64,000 nucleotides of DNA, taken from assembly GCF_001279525.1 (NCBI RefSeq), contig NZ_LGDY01000121.1, positions 1-64,000 on the forward strand. The letters run 5' to 3'. The stretch's first letter is position 1; every line of letters begins with the position of its first letter. The notes under the pieces are model-generated. The model did no database searches, was not told the origin of the DNA, and saw only the letters and a program-made list of their open reading frames with translations. This DNA comes from Nocardia sp. NRRL S-836. Its GTDB lineage: Bacteria; Actinomycetota; Actinomycetes; Mycobacteriales; Pseudonocardiaceae. The translations under genes were made by a program, and so were the position numbers. Shown here piece after piece: positions 37,121 through 45,967 of this stretch.

Positions 37121-38026
37121 TTATTTCGCGATCGGTTCGGCGAACACCTCCCGCGCGGCGGACACCACCTCGGCCAGGTCGCCCGCGCCCCGGTCGTGCC
37201 GCCACAGCAGTCCCGTGTCGAGCTGGGCCCGGAAGTCCGCGAACGGCAGGACCGCCATGTTCTCCAGCAGGTAGCCGTGCATCGCGCTGTCCTCGTCGAG
37301 CATCGAGACGGAGAACGCGAGCCCGCCGGACACCAGCTCCGACACCCCGCCGTAGCCGGTGTTGGCGAGCTGGATCCGTTGTTTGATGCCGAGCTCGCGC
37401 AATTGTGCGTCGAGCTGCTCGAAATAGGACGGCATCATTTCTTCCGGCGGACGTACATAGGCGAGATCGGTGAGGTCGGCGAGTTTCACCTCGGTGCGCC
37501 CGGCGAACCGGTCGGCCGGCACGACCGCGCCGAGCCGTTCCGACATCACGTGCAGGGTGTCGAGCGCGGCCTCCCGCACCGGCAGCCTGGCCAGCGTCAG
37601 CGCGAGCCGGCCGTCCTTCACCCCTTCGACGAGGTCGGTGGTCGAGCCCGGCCACCGCTTGAGCTCGAACCGCTCGCACACCCGCCCGGCCAGGACGGCG
37701 ACGCGTTCCCGCAGCGCCGGGTGCACACCGGTGGGCATGCCGACGAACACGGTCGCCCGCGCGGGTGCCGTGGCCTGGGCGAGCCGCCACCGGATCGACC
37801 CGACCCGGTCGAGCACGTCCCGCGCCATCGGCAGCAGCGCCGTGCCCGCCGGGGTGAGCGCCACGTGGTGCGTGCTGCGGTCGAACAGCTGGGTGCCCAG
37901 CTCGTGTTCGAGGTCCTTGATCCGCTGGCTGAGCGGGGAGGCGGCCATGTGCAGCTTCCGTGCGGCGGCCGAGAAGTTCAGCTCCTCCGCGACCGCGACG
38001 AAGTACCTGAGGTGCAGCAGTTCCAC
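37121..38026 (-). CDS. LysR-family transcriptional regulator
   Basis: A 301-residue LTTR: N-terminal winged HTH (LLHLRYFVAVAEELNFSAAA ... SPLSQRIKDLEHELGTQLF, residues 1-60) and a periplasmic-binding-like effector domain (~90-290). LysR proteins bind a small inducer and usually regulate a neighbouring operon. Here it is co-directional and directly upstream of the CoA-transferase operon, separated by a gap holding a 12-bp palindrome, so it is the probable regulator of that operon and may be partly co-transcribed with it. The ATG at 38026 gives the canonical N-terminus. Confidence 0.92.
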   Translation of the reverse strand: MELLHLRYFVAVAEELNFSAAARKLHMAASPLSQRIKDLEHELGTQLFDRSTHHVALTPAGTALLPMARDVLDRVGSIRWRLAQATAPARATVFVGMPTGVHPALRERVAVLAGRVCERFELKRWPGSTTDLVEGVKDGRLALTLARLPVREAALDTLHVMSERLGAVVPADRFAGRTEVKLADLTDLAYVRPPEEMMPSYFEQLDAQLRELGIKQRIQLANTGYGGVSELVSGGLAFSVSMLDEDSAMHGYLLENMAVLPFADFRAQLDTGLLWRHDRGAGDLAEVVSAAREVFAEPIAK

Positions 38027-38078
38027 GCACCCCAGACTAGGCCGTTCGGATCACGCCCTGCCGCGGGCGGCGGTGGCG

Positions 38079-40625
38079 TCAGCCGGTCAGCGCCGCCAGC
38101 TTGCGCGCCGCCTCCGTCTCGCCCCAGCGGAACCCGATCCGCCGCGACAGCTCCCCCGCCTCCGCGAACGACGCCCGCGCCGCCTCGGCCCGCCCGGCCA
38201 GCTCGTGCACGGTGCCCCGGTCGAGCAGCACCCCGGCCTCGATCTGCCGGTCCCCCACCGACCGCGCGAGCCCCAGTGCCTCGTCGGCCAGCTCCAGCGC
38301 CCGGTCGAGCGAGCCCAGCTGGCGGTGCGCGTCGGCCATGTTGGCCAGCGCGTGCAGCTCGCCGGAGCGGTCGCCGCAGGAGCGGAACGTCCGCAGGGTC
38401 TCCTCGTAGCAGGACAACGCGGCCGGCAGGTCACTGAGCGCGGCGTGCACCAGGCCGAGGTTCGTGCGCACGTACGCGGCGCCCTGCGAGTCGGCCAGCC
38501 CCTCGCGCAACGCGAGCGAGGCCCCCAGCGACGACAGTGCCGCCGGGAGGTCGCGGCGGCGCCAGTGCACGATGCCGAGGTTGTTCAGCGTCACCGCTTC
38601 GAGCTGCACGTCGTGCAGCGACCGCGCCAGCTCCAGCGCCGCCGTCCAGTGCTCCAGCGCCTCGGCGAACCGGAACCCGCGCTCGCAGGCCGCGCCGAGC
38701 TCCTTCAACGCCAGCGCTTCGGCCCGCACGTCGCCCAGCGACCGCGCGGCCTCCAGCGCCAGCACGTTCAGCGCCGCCCAGTCCGCCACCTCCGAGCGCC
38801 GCCGGAAGTACCACGACAGCCCGGCGGCGAAGGCGATGGCGTCGGCGGGGGACGCCTGGTGGGCGGCGGCGAGCAGGTTGTCGCGCTCCTCCGCCAGCCA
38901 GAGGTCGGTGGGGTGGTCCGCCAGCGCTTCCAGGTAGTGCTTGTGCAGGCGCTCCACCGCGAGCGCGCGTTCGTCGGCCGACTCCGCGGCGCGGCAGCGT
39001 TCACGGGCGAAGAGCCGCAGCAGGTCGTGCACCGCGAACCGGCCCGGCACCGGTTCCTCGACCAGGTGCGCGTCGGCCAGCTCGGCGAGCAGCTCCGCCA
39101 CGTCGGGCACGTCGGTCAGCGCCCGTGCCGCCGCCACCGCGAAGTCGGGGCCGTCCAGCAGGCCCAGCAGGCGGAAGACCCGTGCCACGGCGGGAGATCC
39201 GAGCTCGGCGTAGCTGACGGCGAACGCCGAGCGCACCGCCACGTCCCCGAGCCGCAGCTCGTCGAGCCGCCGGGTCTCGTCGGCCAGCCGCCCGGCCAGC
39301 AGCGCCGCCGTCCACTGTGGACGTCCGGCCAGCCGTGCGCCCGCGATCCGCAGCGCCAGCGGGAGACCGCCGCACCAGCGCACCAGCTCGGCCGCGTCCT
39401 CGACCGGCCCGGCCACCCGCGACAGCAGCTGGGTCGCCTCCTCCAGCGGCAGCGCGCCGAGCCGCACGCAGGACGCGCCGGCCAGCGACGTGAGCGGGCG
39501 GCGGGACGTGATCAGCACGACCGAGCCGGGGCCGGTCGGCAGCAGGCGCCTGACCTGGGCGGCGGTGGCGACGTTGTCCAGCACCACGAGCAGCCGCCGT
39601 CCCGCCGTGAGCGACCGGTAGCGCACCGCCTCCTCGTCGCCGGGGCGGTCGCCGAGCGCGCGCAGGAACTGGCTGAGCACCCGGTCCGCGGCGCCGTCGG
39701 ACAGGTCGGCGTACAGCTGGCCGTCGGGGAACGACCCGGCGATCTCGTGCGCGGCCCGCACGGCCAGCGCGGACTTGCCGATGCCCGCCTGCCCGGTCAC
39801 CACGCACACCGCGACCCGGTCCGGCCGCACCTGCGAGCGGATCAGCGCGAGCTCGCGCGACCGCCCGGCGAACGTCACGACGTCCGGCGGAAGCTGGCGG
39901 ACCGCTTGCGCGCCAACGGGTTTCGCGCGCAGGAGTTCGGCCTGCAACCGCCGCAGCGCCTCCCCCGGCTCCACCCCGAGCTCGTCGGCCAGCACGGCGC
40001 GGCACTCCTGGTAGGCCGCCAGCGCCTCGGCCGGGCGGCCCGCGCGGTGCAGCGCGACCATCTGCTGCTCGCGCAGGCGTTCGTTCAACGGGTGCTCGCG
40101 CACCCACTCCGAGAGGTCCGCGACGACCTCGACGTGCCGCCCGAGGTCCAGTTCGGCGTCGGCGCACTCGACCCGTGCCGCCAGCCGCAGCTCCTCCAGC
40201 TGGGCGACCACGCCGCGCAGCAGCCCGGACGCCGTGAGGTCGGCCAGCGCGGGGCCGCGCCACAGCGCCAGCGCCTCCCGGTAGCGCTGCGGCGTCCGCT
40301 CGCGGCGCGCCACGTCGAGCAGCTCGGTGAACCGGGTCAGGTCCAGCTCGGCGGGGTCGATCGACATCAGGTAGCCGGGCGCCCGCGACCGCAGCCGCGC
40401 GCCCACGACCTTGCGCAGCTGGTAGACGTACACCTGGAGGTTCTTCAGCGCGGTCTTGGGCGGCGCGTCGTCCCACAGCACGCTGATCAGCCGGTCGACC
40501 GCGATCACCCGTCCCGGCTGCGCGAGCAGCAACGCGAGCACGGCCCGTTGCTTGGGCGGGCCCAGGTTCAGGCGCGCGCCGTCGTCGCCGTAGCACTCCA
40601 CCGGCCCCAGCACCCGGAACTCCAC
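38079..40625 (-). CDS. SARP/AfsR-type transcriptional regulator with NB-ARC and TPRs
   Basis: An 848-residue AfsR-like regulator. The N-terminal OmpR-type winged HTH (EFRVLGPVECYGD ... GPPKQRAVLALLLAQPG, ~1-95) and BTAD (~96-245, VEPGEALRRLQAELLR) form the SARP. The NB-ARC ATPase (~265-520) has Walker A GQAGIGKSA, Walker B RRLLVVLDNV and GLPLALRIAGARL. The remaining ~320 residues are TPR repeats (ALALKELGAACERGFRFAEA, LNNLGIVHWRRRDLPAALS and similar). SARPs activate antibiotic or developmental genes. The GTG at 40625 lies 8 nt after TACGAT (40634-40639), near-leaderless. No large biosynthetic cluster is adjacent, so it may act globally like AfsR. Confidence 0.92.
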   Translation of the reverse strand: MEFRVLGPVECYGDDGARLNLGPPKQRAVLALLLAQPGRVIAVDRLISVLWDDAPPKTALKNLQVYVYQLRKVVGARLRSRAPGYLMSIDPAELDLTRFTELLDVARRERTPQRYREALALWRGPALADLTASGLLRGVVAQLEELRLAARVECADAELDLGRHVEVVADLSEWVREHPLNERLREQQMVALHRAGRPAEALAAYQECRAVLADELGVEPGEALRRLQAELLRAKPVGAQAVRQLPPDVVTFAGRSRELALIRSQVRPDRVAVCVVTGQAGIGKSALAVRAAHEIAGSFPDGQLYADLSDGAADRVLSQFLRALGDRPGDEEAVRYRSLTAGRRLLVVLDNVATAAQVRRLLPTGPGSVVLITSRRPLTSLAGASCVRLGALPLEEATQLLSRVAGPVEDAAELVRWCGGLPLALRIAGARLAGRPQWTAALLAGRLADETRRLDELRLGDVAVRSAFAVSYAELGSPAVARVFRLLGLLDGPDFAVAAARALTDVPDVAELLAELADAHLVEEPVPGRFAVHDLLRLFARERCRAAESADERALAVERLHKHYLEALADHPTDLWLAEERDNLLAAAHQASPADAIAFAAGLSWYFRRRSEVADWAALNVLALEAARSLGDVRAEALALKELGAACERGFRFAEALEHWTAALELARSLHDVQLEAVTLNNLGIVHWRRRDLPAALSSLGASLALREGLADSQGAAYVRTNLGLVHAALSDLPAALSCYEETLRTFRSCGDRSGELHALANMADAHRQLGSLDRALELADEALGLARSVGDRQIEAGVLLDRGTVHELAGRAEAARASFAEAGELSRRIGFRWGETEAARKLAALTG

Positions 40626-40689
40626 AACGCCTGATCGTAACCACCGGACGCATACCGGACACATGCCACGCGCGGTGACCTTGGTCCAC

Positions 40690-42174
40690 ATGAAGAAGAC
40701 CTCGCTCGTGGTGGCGGCGGCAGCGCTGTGCGCCGCGACCGCAACGCCCGTTCAGGCCGTCGAGCCCTACTCCGAGAGCCCGGCCACCGCACGGTCCGTC
40801 AAGGCCGCCAATGGCTACGACGTCGTCGTCGGTGGCGCGAAGAGAGCCACCATCAGGGGTCAGCGACCCGGCCTACTCCGTCCGCACGACCGTCAGTGCG
40901 AACGGCGAGCTGGCCGCCGTGATCACCGACTTCGACGGCACCGGCGGCACCCGCCTGCGGACCGTCGACCGCTACGGCAGGACCCTCCACGTCGCCACCG
41001 GCGCGATCACCTCGGCGGTCTTCCGCGGCACCGACCTGGCCTACGTCGGCACGCTCAGCCGCCTCGACCTGGCCACCGGCGCGGTCAAGCCGCTCATCGC
41101 GAGCGACCGCACCACGCTGTACCGCGACTTCAGGCTCGTCGACGTCAACGGCGAACGGCACGTCAGCTACGTGCAGAACAACGAGGTCTACCGCTGCGGC
41201 TCCGACGACCCGCAGTGGCTGGGCCTCGCCACCGAGAACGGCAAGACCAGGCGGCTCATCGGTGAAACCAAGCACCACTACCGCACCGCGGTGTGGAGCA
41301 GCGACGGGCAGAAGGTCGCCTACGAGCTGATGGGCTGCGTCACCGACAAAAAGCTCGGTCCCGGCCAGCTCGACGCGGTCAGCGGCGTCTACGTGCGGGA
41401 CCTCGCCACGGCCAAGGCCGACCGGGTCGTGGACGGCCTGTCGTTCAACTACGCCCTCACCGGCATCGCGGGCGGCACGGCGGTCATCGGCTCGCCGGAA
41501 CGCGGCTACCGCAAGGCGTCCGGTGAGACCGCGGCCGCGCTGGACCGCCGCGAGGTCACCGCGCCGGCCGGCCGGATCAACCGCGCCGAGTTCGTGCACC
41601 AGCTGTGGGACACCCGCGACGACTTCCACGGCGGCTCGTCGTGCGGCCCGACCAGCGCGGTGATCGACCTGGTCGGCTACCAGCTGACGAACCAGTTCCC
41701 GGTGACCGTCTCCAGCCCGGCACCGCACGTGTCGAAGTGGGGCCGCTACCTCACCGACGAGTTCGGCAACGCCGGACCACGTTCAACCGCGCGCAGAACG
41801 ACTGGACGCGCACCGGTTCGTTCAAGGGCGCGCACGGCTGGATCACCGGCTACCACTGCAACGGCGACCCGGCCCGCCCGTGCGCGTCGTGGGAGTCGGA
41901 GCGCGACTTCCTGGCCCGCAACGGTGCCTCGGTGCAGCAGGGCATGTTCACCGCCGCCGGAGTCCGCGCGTTCCTCGACCAGGGCAAGTTCGTGATCATG
42001 AGCGGCCGCTGGGGCTCCACCGCCGGGCACCTGTCCGTGGTGATCGGCTACGAGAACGACGGCACGTTCTGGGTCCACGACACCTACGGCGCGGGCACGG
42101 ACGGCAGCGGGGACGGCGCGCAGCAGAACTACACGTGGAACTACATCGCGCCCGCGCAGATGTGGGCCGCCTGA
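40690..42174 (+). pseudogene. Secreted C39-like cysteine peptidase gene with two single-base frameshifts
   Basis: Three consecutive frames give one protein. ATG at 40690 encodes a signal peptide (KKTSLVVAAAALCAATA, cleaved near VQA) and runs to the GGGG at 40856-40859, where the frame must shift (one G too many). The second frame carries a repeat-rich domain and the catalytic-Cys segment GGSSCGPTSAVID, to about 41774, where one base is missing. The last frame (FNRAQNDW onward) has the His motif TAGHLSVVIGY and ends WVHDTYGAG ... QMWAA. This is the papain-like C39/peptidase_C39_2 fold, exported. The two changes cancel in frame, so they could be sequencing errors in GC runs rather than inactivation. 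Divergent from the SARP gene. Confidence 0.75.
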
Positions 42175-42185
42175 CCGCAATCCCC

Positions 42186-42226
42186 GATAGCAAGTACTTG
42201 ACGCCAGCCGTCAAGTACTTGCTATC
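42186..42226. promoter_or_regulatory. Perfect 18-bp inverted repeat overlapping a promoter
   Basis: Arms GATAGCAAGTACTTGACG (42186-42203) and its exact complement (42209-42226) with a 5-nt centre. Each arm contains the palindrome CAAGTACTTG, and the two copies are 21 bp apart. TTGACG (42198-42203) and an extended -10 TGCTATCGT (TATCGT at 42223-42228) lie in and beside it, placing transcription start near the GTG at 42236. It looks like an autoregulatory operator for the small HTH protein. Confidence 0.7.
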
Positions 42227-42235
42227 GTCTGTCAA

Positions 42236-42697
42236 GTGAGCGAACTGGACCGCCTGGAGCTGCAGGACCACCTGATCCGCCTGGTCACGAGCCGCCTGCT
42301 GGACCCGCTGGAGATCCTGCTGCCCACGGCCGACCTGGACGAGCTGCACGACCAGGTGCACGCCGACGCCGGGACGTGGGCGCAGCAGCTGCTGACCGGC
42401 AGCGACCGGCAGGCCAGGCACCTCGTGATCCGGCTGCTCACAGTGCTCCACCCCGGCGACACCCCGTTCGACCCGCCGGACGACTGGTGGGCCACCCCGC
42501 TGGGCCGGGTGGCCGCGCGCAGGGCGGGCCACCCCAGCCGGCAGCACGTGTCGTTCGCGGTGGCCGGGGCGATGCTCGGGATCACCCGCCAGGGCGTGCA
42601 CGACCTCGTGAACCGCAACAAGCTCCAGCGCCACCCGGACGGCGGCGTCACCGTCGAGTCGATCCAGATCCGCCTGGCCCAGCGCAGGGACACCTGA
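42236..42697 (+). CDS. Small HTH DNA-binding protein
   Basis: A 153-residue protein with no recognised family over the first ~90 residues, apart from amphipathic helices (LELQDHLIRLVTSRLL). The C-terminus is a clear HTH of excisionase/MerR-like type (VAGAMLGITRQGVHDLVNRNKLQRHPDG, then VESIQIRLAQRR). The GTG at 42236 sits just after an extended -10 element, so the message is probably leaderless. A perfect 18-bp palindrome covers the promoter, suggesting it represses itself. It is convergent with a TetR gene 33 nt downstream. The regulon is unknown; it could control the upstream peptidase too. Confidence 0.75.
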   Translation: MSELDRLELQDHLIRLVTSRLLDPLEILLPTADLDELHDQVHADAGTWAQQLLTGSDRQARHLVIRLLTVLHPGDTPFDPPDDWWATPLGRVAARRAGHPSRQHVSFAVAGAMLGITRQGVHDLVNRNKLQRHPDGGVTVESIQIRLAQRRDT

Positions 42698-42730
42698 GCG
42701 TGGTGCCCGTCCACTTCGGACCGATCGGGA

Positions 42731-43330
42731 TCAGCGCCGGAACAACCGCTCCAGCGCCCTGCGCGCACGGGCCGGCGCGGCGTCGTCCTTCTCCAGCTGC
42801 AGGAAGTGGTTGAGCGCCAGCATGATCCCGAGCAGCTCGTAGATCAGCTGCTCGACGTCGGTGCCGGCCGGCAGGTCGCCGTCGGACACCGCGCGCCGGA
42901 TGTGGATGCGCAGGTCGCGGCGCCACAACGCGTTCATGCCGGCCAGCGCGTCGCGCACCGGGCCGCTGCGGCCATCGAACTCGGCCGTGGCCGCGGTGAA
43001 GAAGCAGCCGCCGGGCAGCACGTTGCGTTCGAGGTAGGACACCCACGCCTCGCAGACGTCCCGCAGCCGCGGCAGCCCGGACGGCAGCTGCTTGACCCGC
43101 CGCGGCACCTCGCGCAGGAACACCTCCGCCGCCGCGTCGACCACGGCCAGCTGCAGGGTCTCCTTGGTGCCGAAGTGGCCGAGCAGCCCGGCCTTGCTCA
43201 TGCCCAGCTCGGCGGCGAGCCGGCCGATCGTGAGCCCCTCCAGACCTTCCTGCGAGGCGATCGCCAGGCTGTGGTCGAGGATGCGCTGCCGTGTCTCGCG
43301 GGTGTCGGCAACGGATCGGCGCGGGCTCAC
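42731..43330 (-). CDS. TetR-family transcriptional regulator
   Basis: A 199-residue TetR protein: N-terminal HTH (TRQRILDHSLAIASQEGLEG ... IGRLAAELGMSKAGLLGHFG, ~12-60) and a TetR_C_7-like ligand domain with LERNVLPGGCFFTAATAEFDGR. The start is GTG at 43330. It is divergent from the KAS III gene; the intergenic region holds ACCGATCGGT, so the protein likely represses the KAS III-P450 genes and itself. The ligand is unknown, probably a lipophilic or acyl compound judging from the neighbours. Confidence 0.9.
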   Translation of the reverse strand: MSPRRSVADTRETRQRILDHSLAIASQEGLEGLTIGRLAAELGMSKAGLLGHFGTKETLQLAVVDAAAEVFLREVPRRVKQLPSGLPRLRDVCEAWVSYLERNVLPGGCFFTAATAEFDGRSGPVRDALAGMNALWRRDLRIHIRRAVSDGDLPAGTDVEQLIYELLGIMLALNHFLQLEKDDAAPARARRALERLFRR

Positions 43331-43366
43331 GACGTGATGATAGCCGCGTTTTCCACCTCTTTAGCT

Positions 43367-43389
43367 ACCGACCGATCGGTTGCTATATT
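43367..43389 (+). promoter_or_regulatory. TetR-type operator and extended -10 of the KAS III gene
   Basis: The perfect palindrome ACCGATCGGT (43371-43380), embedded in the longer quasi-palindrome starting at ACCGACCG (43367), is followed at once by TGC-TATATT (TATATT at 43384-43389), a strong extended -10. A repressor bound here would block the promoter; the divergent TetR gene is the obvious source. Confidence 0.6.
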
Positions 43390-43424
43390 CGCCGCGTCCC
43401 CGCATCGCTGAAGGAGCTGACCCC

Positions 43425-44366
43425 TTGTCCGGATCCCGTGTTGTCGCGTTCGGCCACTACCAGCCGGAGCGGGTGCTGACCAACGCCGACCTGGAGCAGA
43501 TGGTCGACACGAACGACGAGTGGATCCTGCAGCGCACCGGCATCGCCACGCGCCGGATCGCCGGCGACGAGACCGTCGCGGACATGGCCGCCGCCGCCGC
43601 GGCCAAGGCGCTCGCCGCGTCCGGGGTCCCGGCGAGCGAGATCGGCCAGGTGATCGTCGCCACGTGCTCGGCGATCGACCGCAGCCCGTCGACCGCAGCC
43701 CAGGTCGCCGCCCGGCTCGGCATCCCGGCCGCCGTCGTCTTCGACCTCAACAACGCCTGCGCCGGGTTCTGCACCGCGCTGGCCACCGCCGACCACACGA
43801 TCCGCGCCGGTGCCGCCCGGCACGCGCTGGTGATCGGCGCCGAGAAGATGTCCGACCTGGTCGACTGGACCGACCGCAGCAGCTGCATCCTGCTCGGCGA
43901 CGGCGCCGGTGCCGCGGTGGTCAGCGCCTCGGACGACGCGCTGGTGGGCCCGGTCGCGTGGGGGTCGGACCCGACGCGCAGCAACGCCGTGCGCCTCGTC
44001 GACGAGTGGCAGCCGCGGTTCCAGCAGGAGGGCCAGGCCGTGTTCCGCTGGGCCACGAGCGAGCTGCCCGCGATCGCCGCGCAGGCCTGCGAGCGGGCCG
44101 GCATCGCCACCACCGACCTCGCCGGTGTCGTCACCCACCAGGCCAACCTGCGGATCGTCGAGGCGCTGACCCGCAAGCTCGACCTGCGTGACGACGTGGT
44201 CATCGCGCGTGACGTGGTCGTCTCCGGCAACACCTCCGCCGCTTCCGTTCCGCTCGCTTTGTCCAAAATGGCGGAACAGGGCGAGCTCCCGTCGGGCGCG
44301 CCGGTGCTGCTGTTCGCCTTCGGCGGCGGGCTGTCCTGGGCCGGTCAGGTCATCAGGACTCCCTGA
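43425..44366 (+). CDS. Beta-ketoacyl-ACP synthase III (FabH-like)
   Basis: A 313-residue thiolase-fold enzyme with a full FabH triad: Cys112 in LNNACAGFCTA, His238 in VTHQANLRI and Asn269 in VSGNTSAAS. KAS III condenses an acyl-CoA starter with malonyl-ACP. It begins with TTG at 43425, supported by AAGGAG 8 nt upstream and by the family N-terminus (SGSRVVAFGHYQPERVLTN). Its position with a P450 and behind a TetR repressor, away from other fatty-acid genes, suggests a specialised lipid or secondary metabolite, not housekeeping fatty-acid synthesis. Confidence 0.9.
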   Translation: MSGSRVVAFGHYQPERVLTNADLEQMVDTNDEWILQRTGIATRRIAGDETVADMAAAAAAKALAASGVPASEIGQVIVATCSAIDRSPSTAAQVAARLGIPAAVVFDLNNACAGFCTALATADHTIRAGAARHALVIGAEKMSDLVDWTDRSSCILLGDGAGAAVVSASDDALVGPVAWGSDPTRSNAVRLVDEWQPRFQQEGQAVFRWATSELPAIAAQACERAGIATTDLAGVVTHQANLRIVEALTRKLDLRDDVVIARDVVVSGNTSAASVPLALSKMAEQGELPSGAPVLLFAFGGGLSWAGQVIRTP

Positions 44367-44476
44367 GAACCGACGTACCTACCCAGGTAGTAGATCTCAG
44401 GTATGACGACATCCGCGCCGCACTGTCGCTATTGTCCGATCCCTCAGCCCCTTGCCGCCGAAGGGAAACCTGTCTC

Positions 44477-45796
44477 ATGAAGCTGATGCTGCGCTCGGGC
44501 ACGGACGTGCGCTCGCGACTGACCGAGTGGGTGGGGCGGCGCCTGCTCGCGCGCCTGAGCCGCACCGGTTTCGACCTCGAGTCGTCCTGGTTCGTGCCGT
44601 CGCGCGTGCTGGCCCCGCTGCGCCGCAACGGTTTGGATCCCGTGCCCGAGCTCGCCAGGATGCACGCGCAGGGCCCGGTCACGAAGCTGCCGCTGCCCGT
44701 GCCCGCCTGGCTCGTGACCGGCTACGAGGCCTCCAAGCAGGTGCTCGTCGACGTCGAGGCGTTCAGCAACGACTTCGGGCACTTCAAGGAGCTCGGCCTG
44801 TTCGCCGACGAGGCGCCGGGCGGCCTGGGTTTCAGCGACCCGCCGGAGCACACCCGGCTGCGCAAGGTGCTGACGCCGGAGTTCACGATGCGCCGGCTCT
44901 CGCGGCTGGTGCCGCGGATCGAGGCGATCGTGGCCGACCAGCTCGACCTGATGTCGATGAAGGACGGTCCGGTCGACCTGGTCGAGGACTTCGCGCTGCC
45001 GGTGCCCGCGCTGACGATCTGCGAGCTGCTCGGCGTGCCGCTGAGCGAGCGCGAGGAGTTCCAGCGCCGCAGCGTGGCCCGCTTCGACCTGGGCGGCGCG
45101 GCCACCGCGTCGTTGTCGGCGGTGTCGGAGTCGATCGTCTACTTCCGCGAGCTGGTCCGCGCGCAGCGGTCCAACCCGAGCGACGGCCTGCTCGGCGAGC
45201 TGATCCGCAAGCACGGCGACGACCTGGACGACGACGAGCTCGCCGGCCTCGCCGACGGCCTGCTCACCGGCGGCTTCGAGACCACCGCGAGCATGATCTC
45301 GCTCGGCACCCTCGCACTCCTGCGCTCCCCGGAGCTGATGGCCCAGGTCAACGGCGACGAGAAGGCGGTGAACGCCCTGGTCGACGAGCTGCTGCGGCAC
45401 CACACCGTCGTGCAGGTCGCGTTCCCGCGAGTGGCCCGCCGCGACGTGGACGTGGCCGGCACACGGGTGCGGGCCGGCGACATCGTGGTGTGCTCGCTGT
45501 CGCAGGCGAACCGCGACACCGACGTGTACCCCGACCCGAACCAGATCTGCCCGGAGCGCCCGGCCGGCCAGCACCTGGCCTTCGGCTACGGCGCCCACCG
45601 CTGCATCGGCGCCGAGCTGGCCAAGATGGAGCTGCGGATCGCCTACCCGGCGCTGGCGCGGCGGTTCCCGCACATGCGGCTGGCGGTCGAGCCGGGCGCG
45701 CTGTCGTTCCGCAAGCTCTCCATCGTCTACGGCCTGCAGTCGCTGCCGATCGACCTCGGCGGGCCGGCGACCTCGGCGCACGAGCTGTTGAGCTGA
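44477..45796 (+). CDS. Cytochrome P450
   Basis: A 439-residue soluble class I P450. The I-helix oxygen-binding motif is LLTGGFETTAS, the ExxR motif ELLRHH, and the haem loop FGYGAHRCIGAELA has the thiolate Cys376. It carries an unusually long N-terminal lead of ~50 residues before the typical bacterial start (PVPELARMHAQGP). It hydroxylates or epoxidises a small substrate with electrons from ferredoxin/reductase; no such genes are adjacent, though a ferredoxin-containing protein is encoded at 48.8 kb. It follows the KAS III gene by 110 nt, probably in the same unit. The substrate is unknown. Confidence 0.93.
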   Translation: MKLMLRSGTDVRSRLTEWVGRRLLARLSRTGFDLESSWFVPSRVLAPLRRNGLDPVPELARMHAQGPVTKLPLPVPAWLVTGYEASKQVLVDVEAFSNDFGHFKELGLFADEAPGGLGFSDPPEHTRLRKVLTPEFTMRRLSRLVPRIEAIVADQLDLMSMKDGPVDLVEDFALPVPALTICELLGVPLSEREEFQRRSVARFDLGGAATASLSAVSESIVYFRELVRAQRSNPSDGLLGELIRKHGDDLDDDELAGLADGLLTGGFETTASMISLGTLALLRSPELMAQVNGDEKAVNALVDELLRHHTVVQVAFPRVARRDVDVAGTRVRAGDIVVCSLSQANRDTDVYPDPNQICPERPAGQHLAFGYGAHRCIGAELAKMELRIAYPALARRFPHMRLAVEPGALSFRKLSIVYGLQSLPIDLGGPATSAHELLS

Positions 45797-45805
45797 GGTC
45801 CCGCT

Positions 45806-45839
45806 CTGCGGGCGGTCTCGTGCGCGAGGTCGCCCGCAG
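45806..45839. terminator. 9-bp-arm hairpin after the P450 gene
   Basis: Arms CTGCGGGCG (45806-45814) and CGCCCGCAG (45831-45839) around a 16-nt loop that can itself pair, 10 nt after the P450 stop. Confidence 0.6.
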
Positions 45840-45859
45840 TCGTCACTCCGGCACCGGGT

Positions 45860-45960
45860 CGTGATTTCTTGAAAACCGATTTATGTGGGCCGTTACCTGC
45901 GGTTTTAATTAATCATTCGTTGCTTTCGGAAATACACTTCGATTAATCATGCCGTTAGCG
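45860..45960 (+). promoter_or_regulatory. AT-rich promoter region with direct repeat ATTAATCAT
   Basis: This ~100-nt stretch is strongly AT-rich compared with its surroundings. ATTAATCAT occurs at 45908-45916 and 45942-45950, 34 bp apart, the second ending 18 nt before the MFS gene ATG. Likely a regulated promoter of the exporter. Confidence 0.5.
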
Positions 45961-45967
45961 TGCCGGT

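Noticed and set aside
37470..40634. 1054-residue open frame opposite the SARP gene
   Set aside because: It is an antisense shadow of the well-supported SARP/AfsR gene in high-GC DNA; the translation is His/Arg/Gln-biased with no domain.
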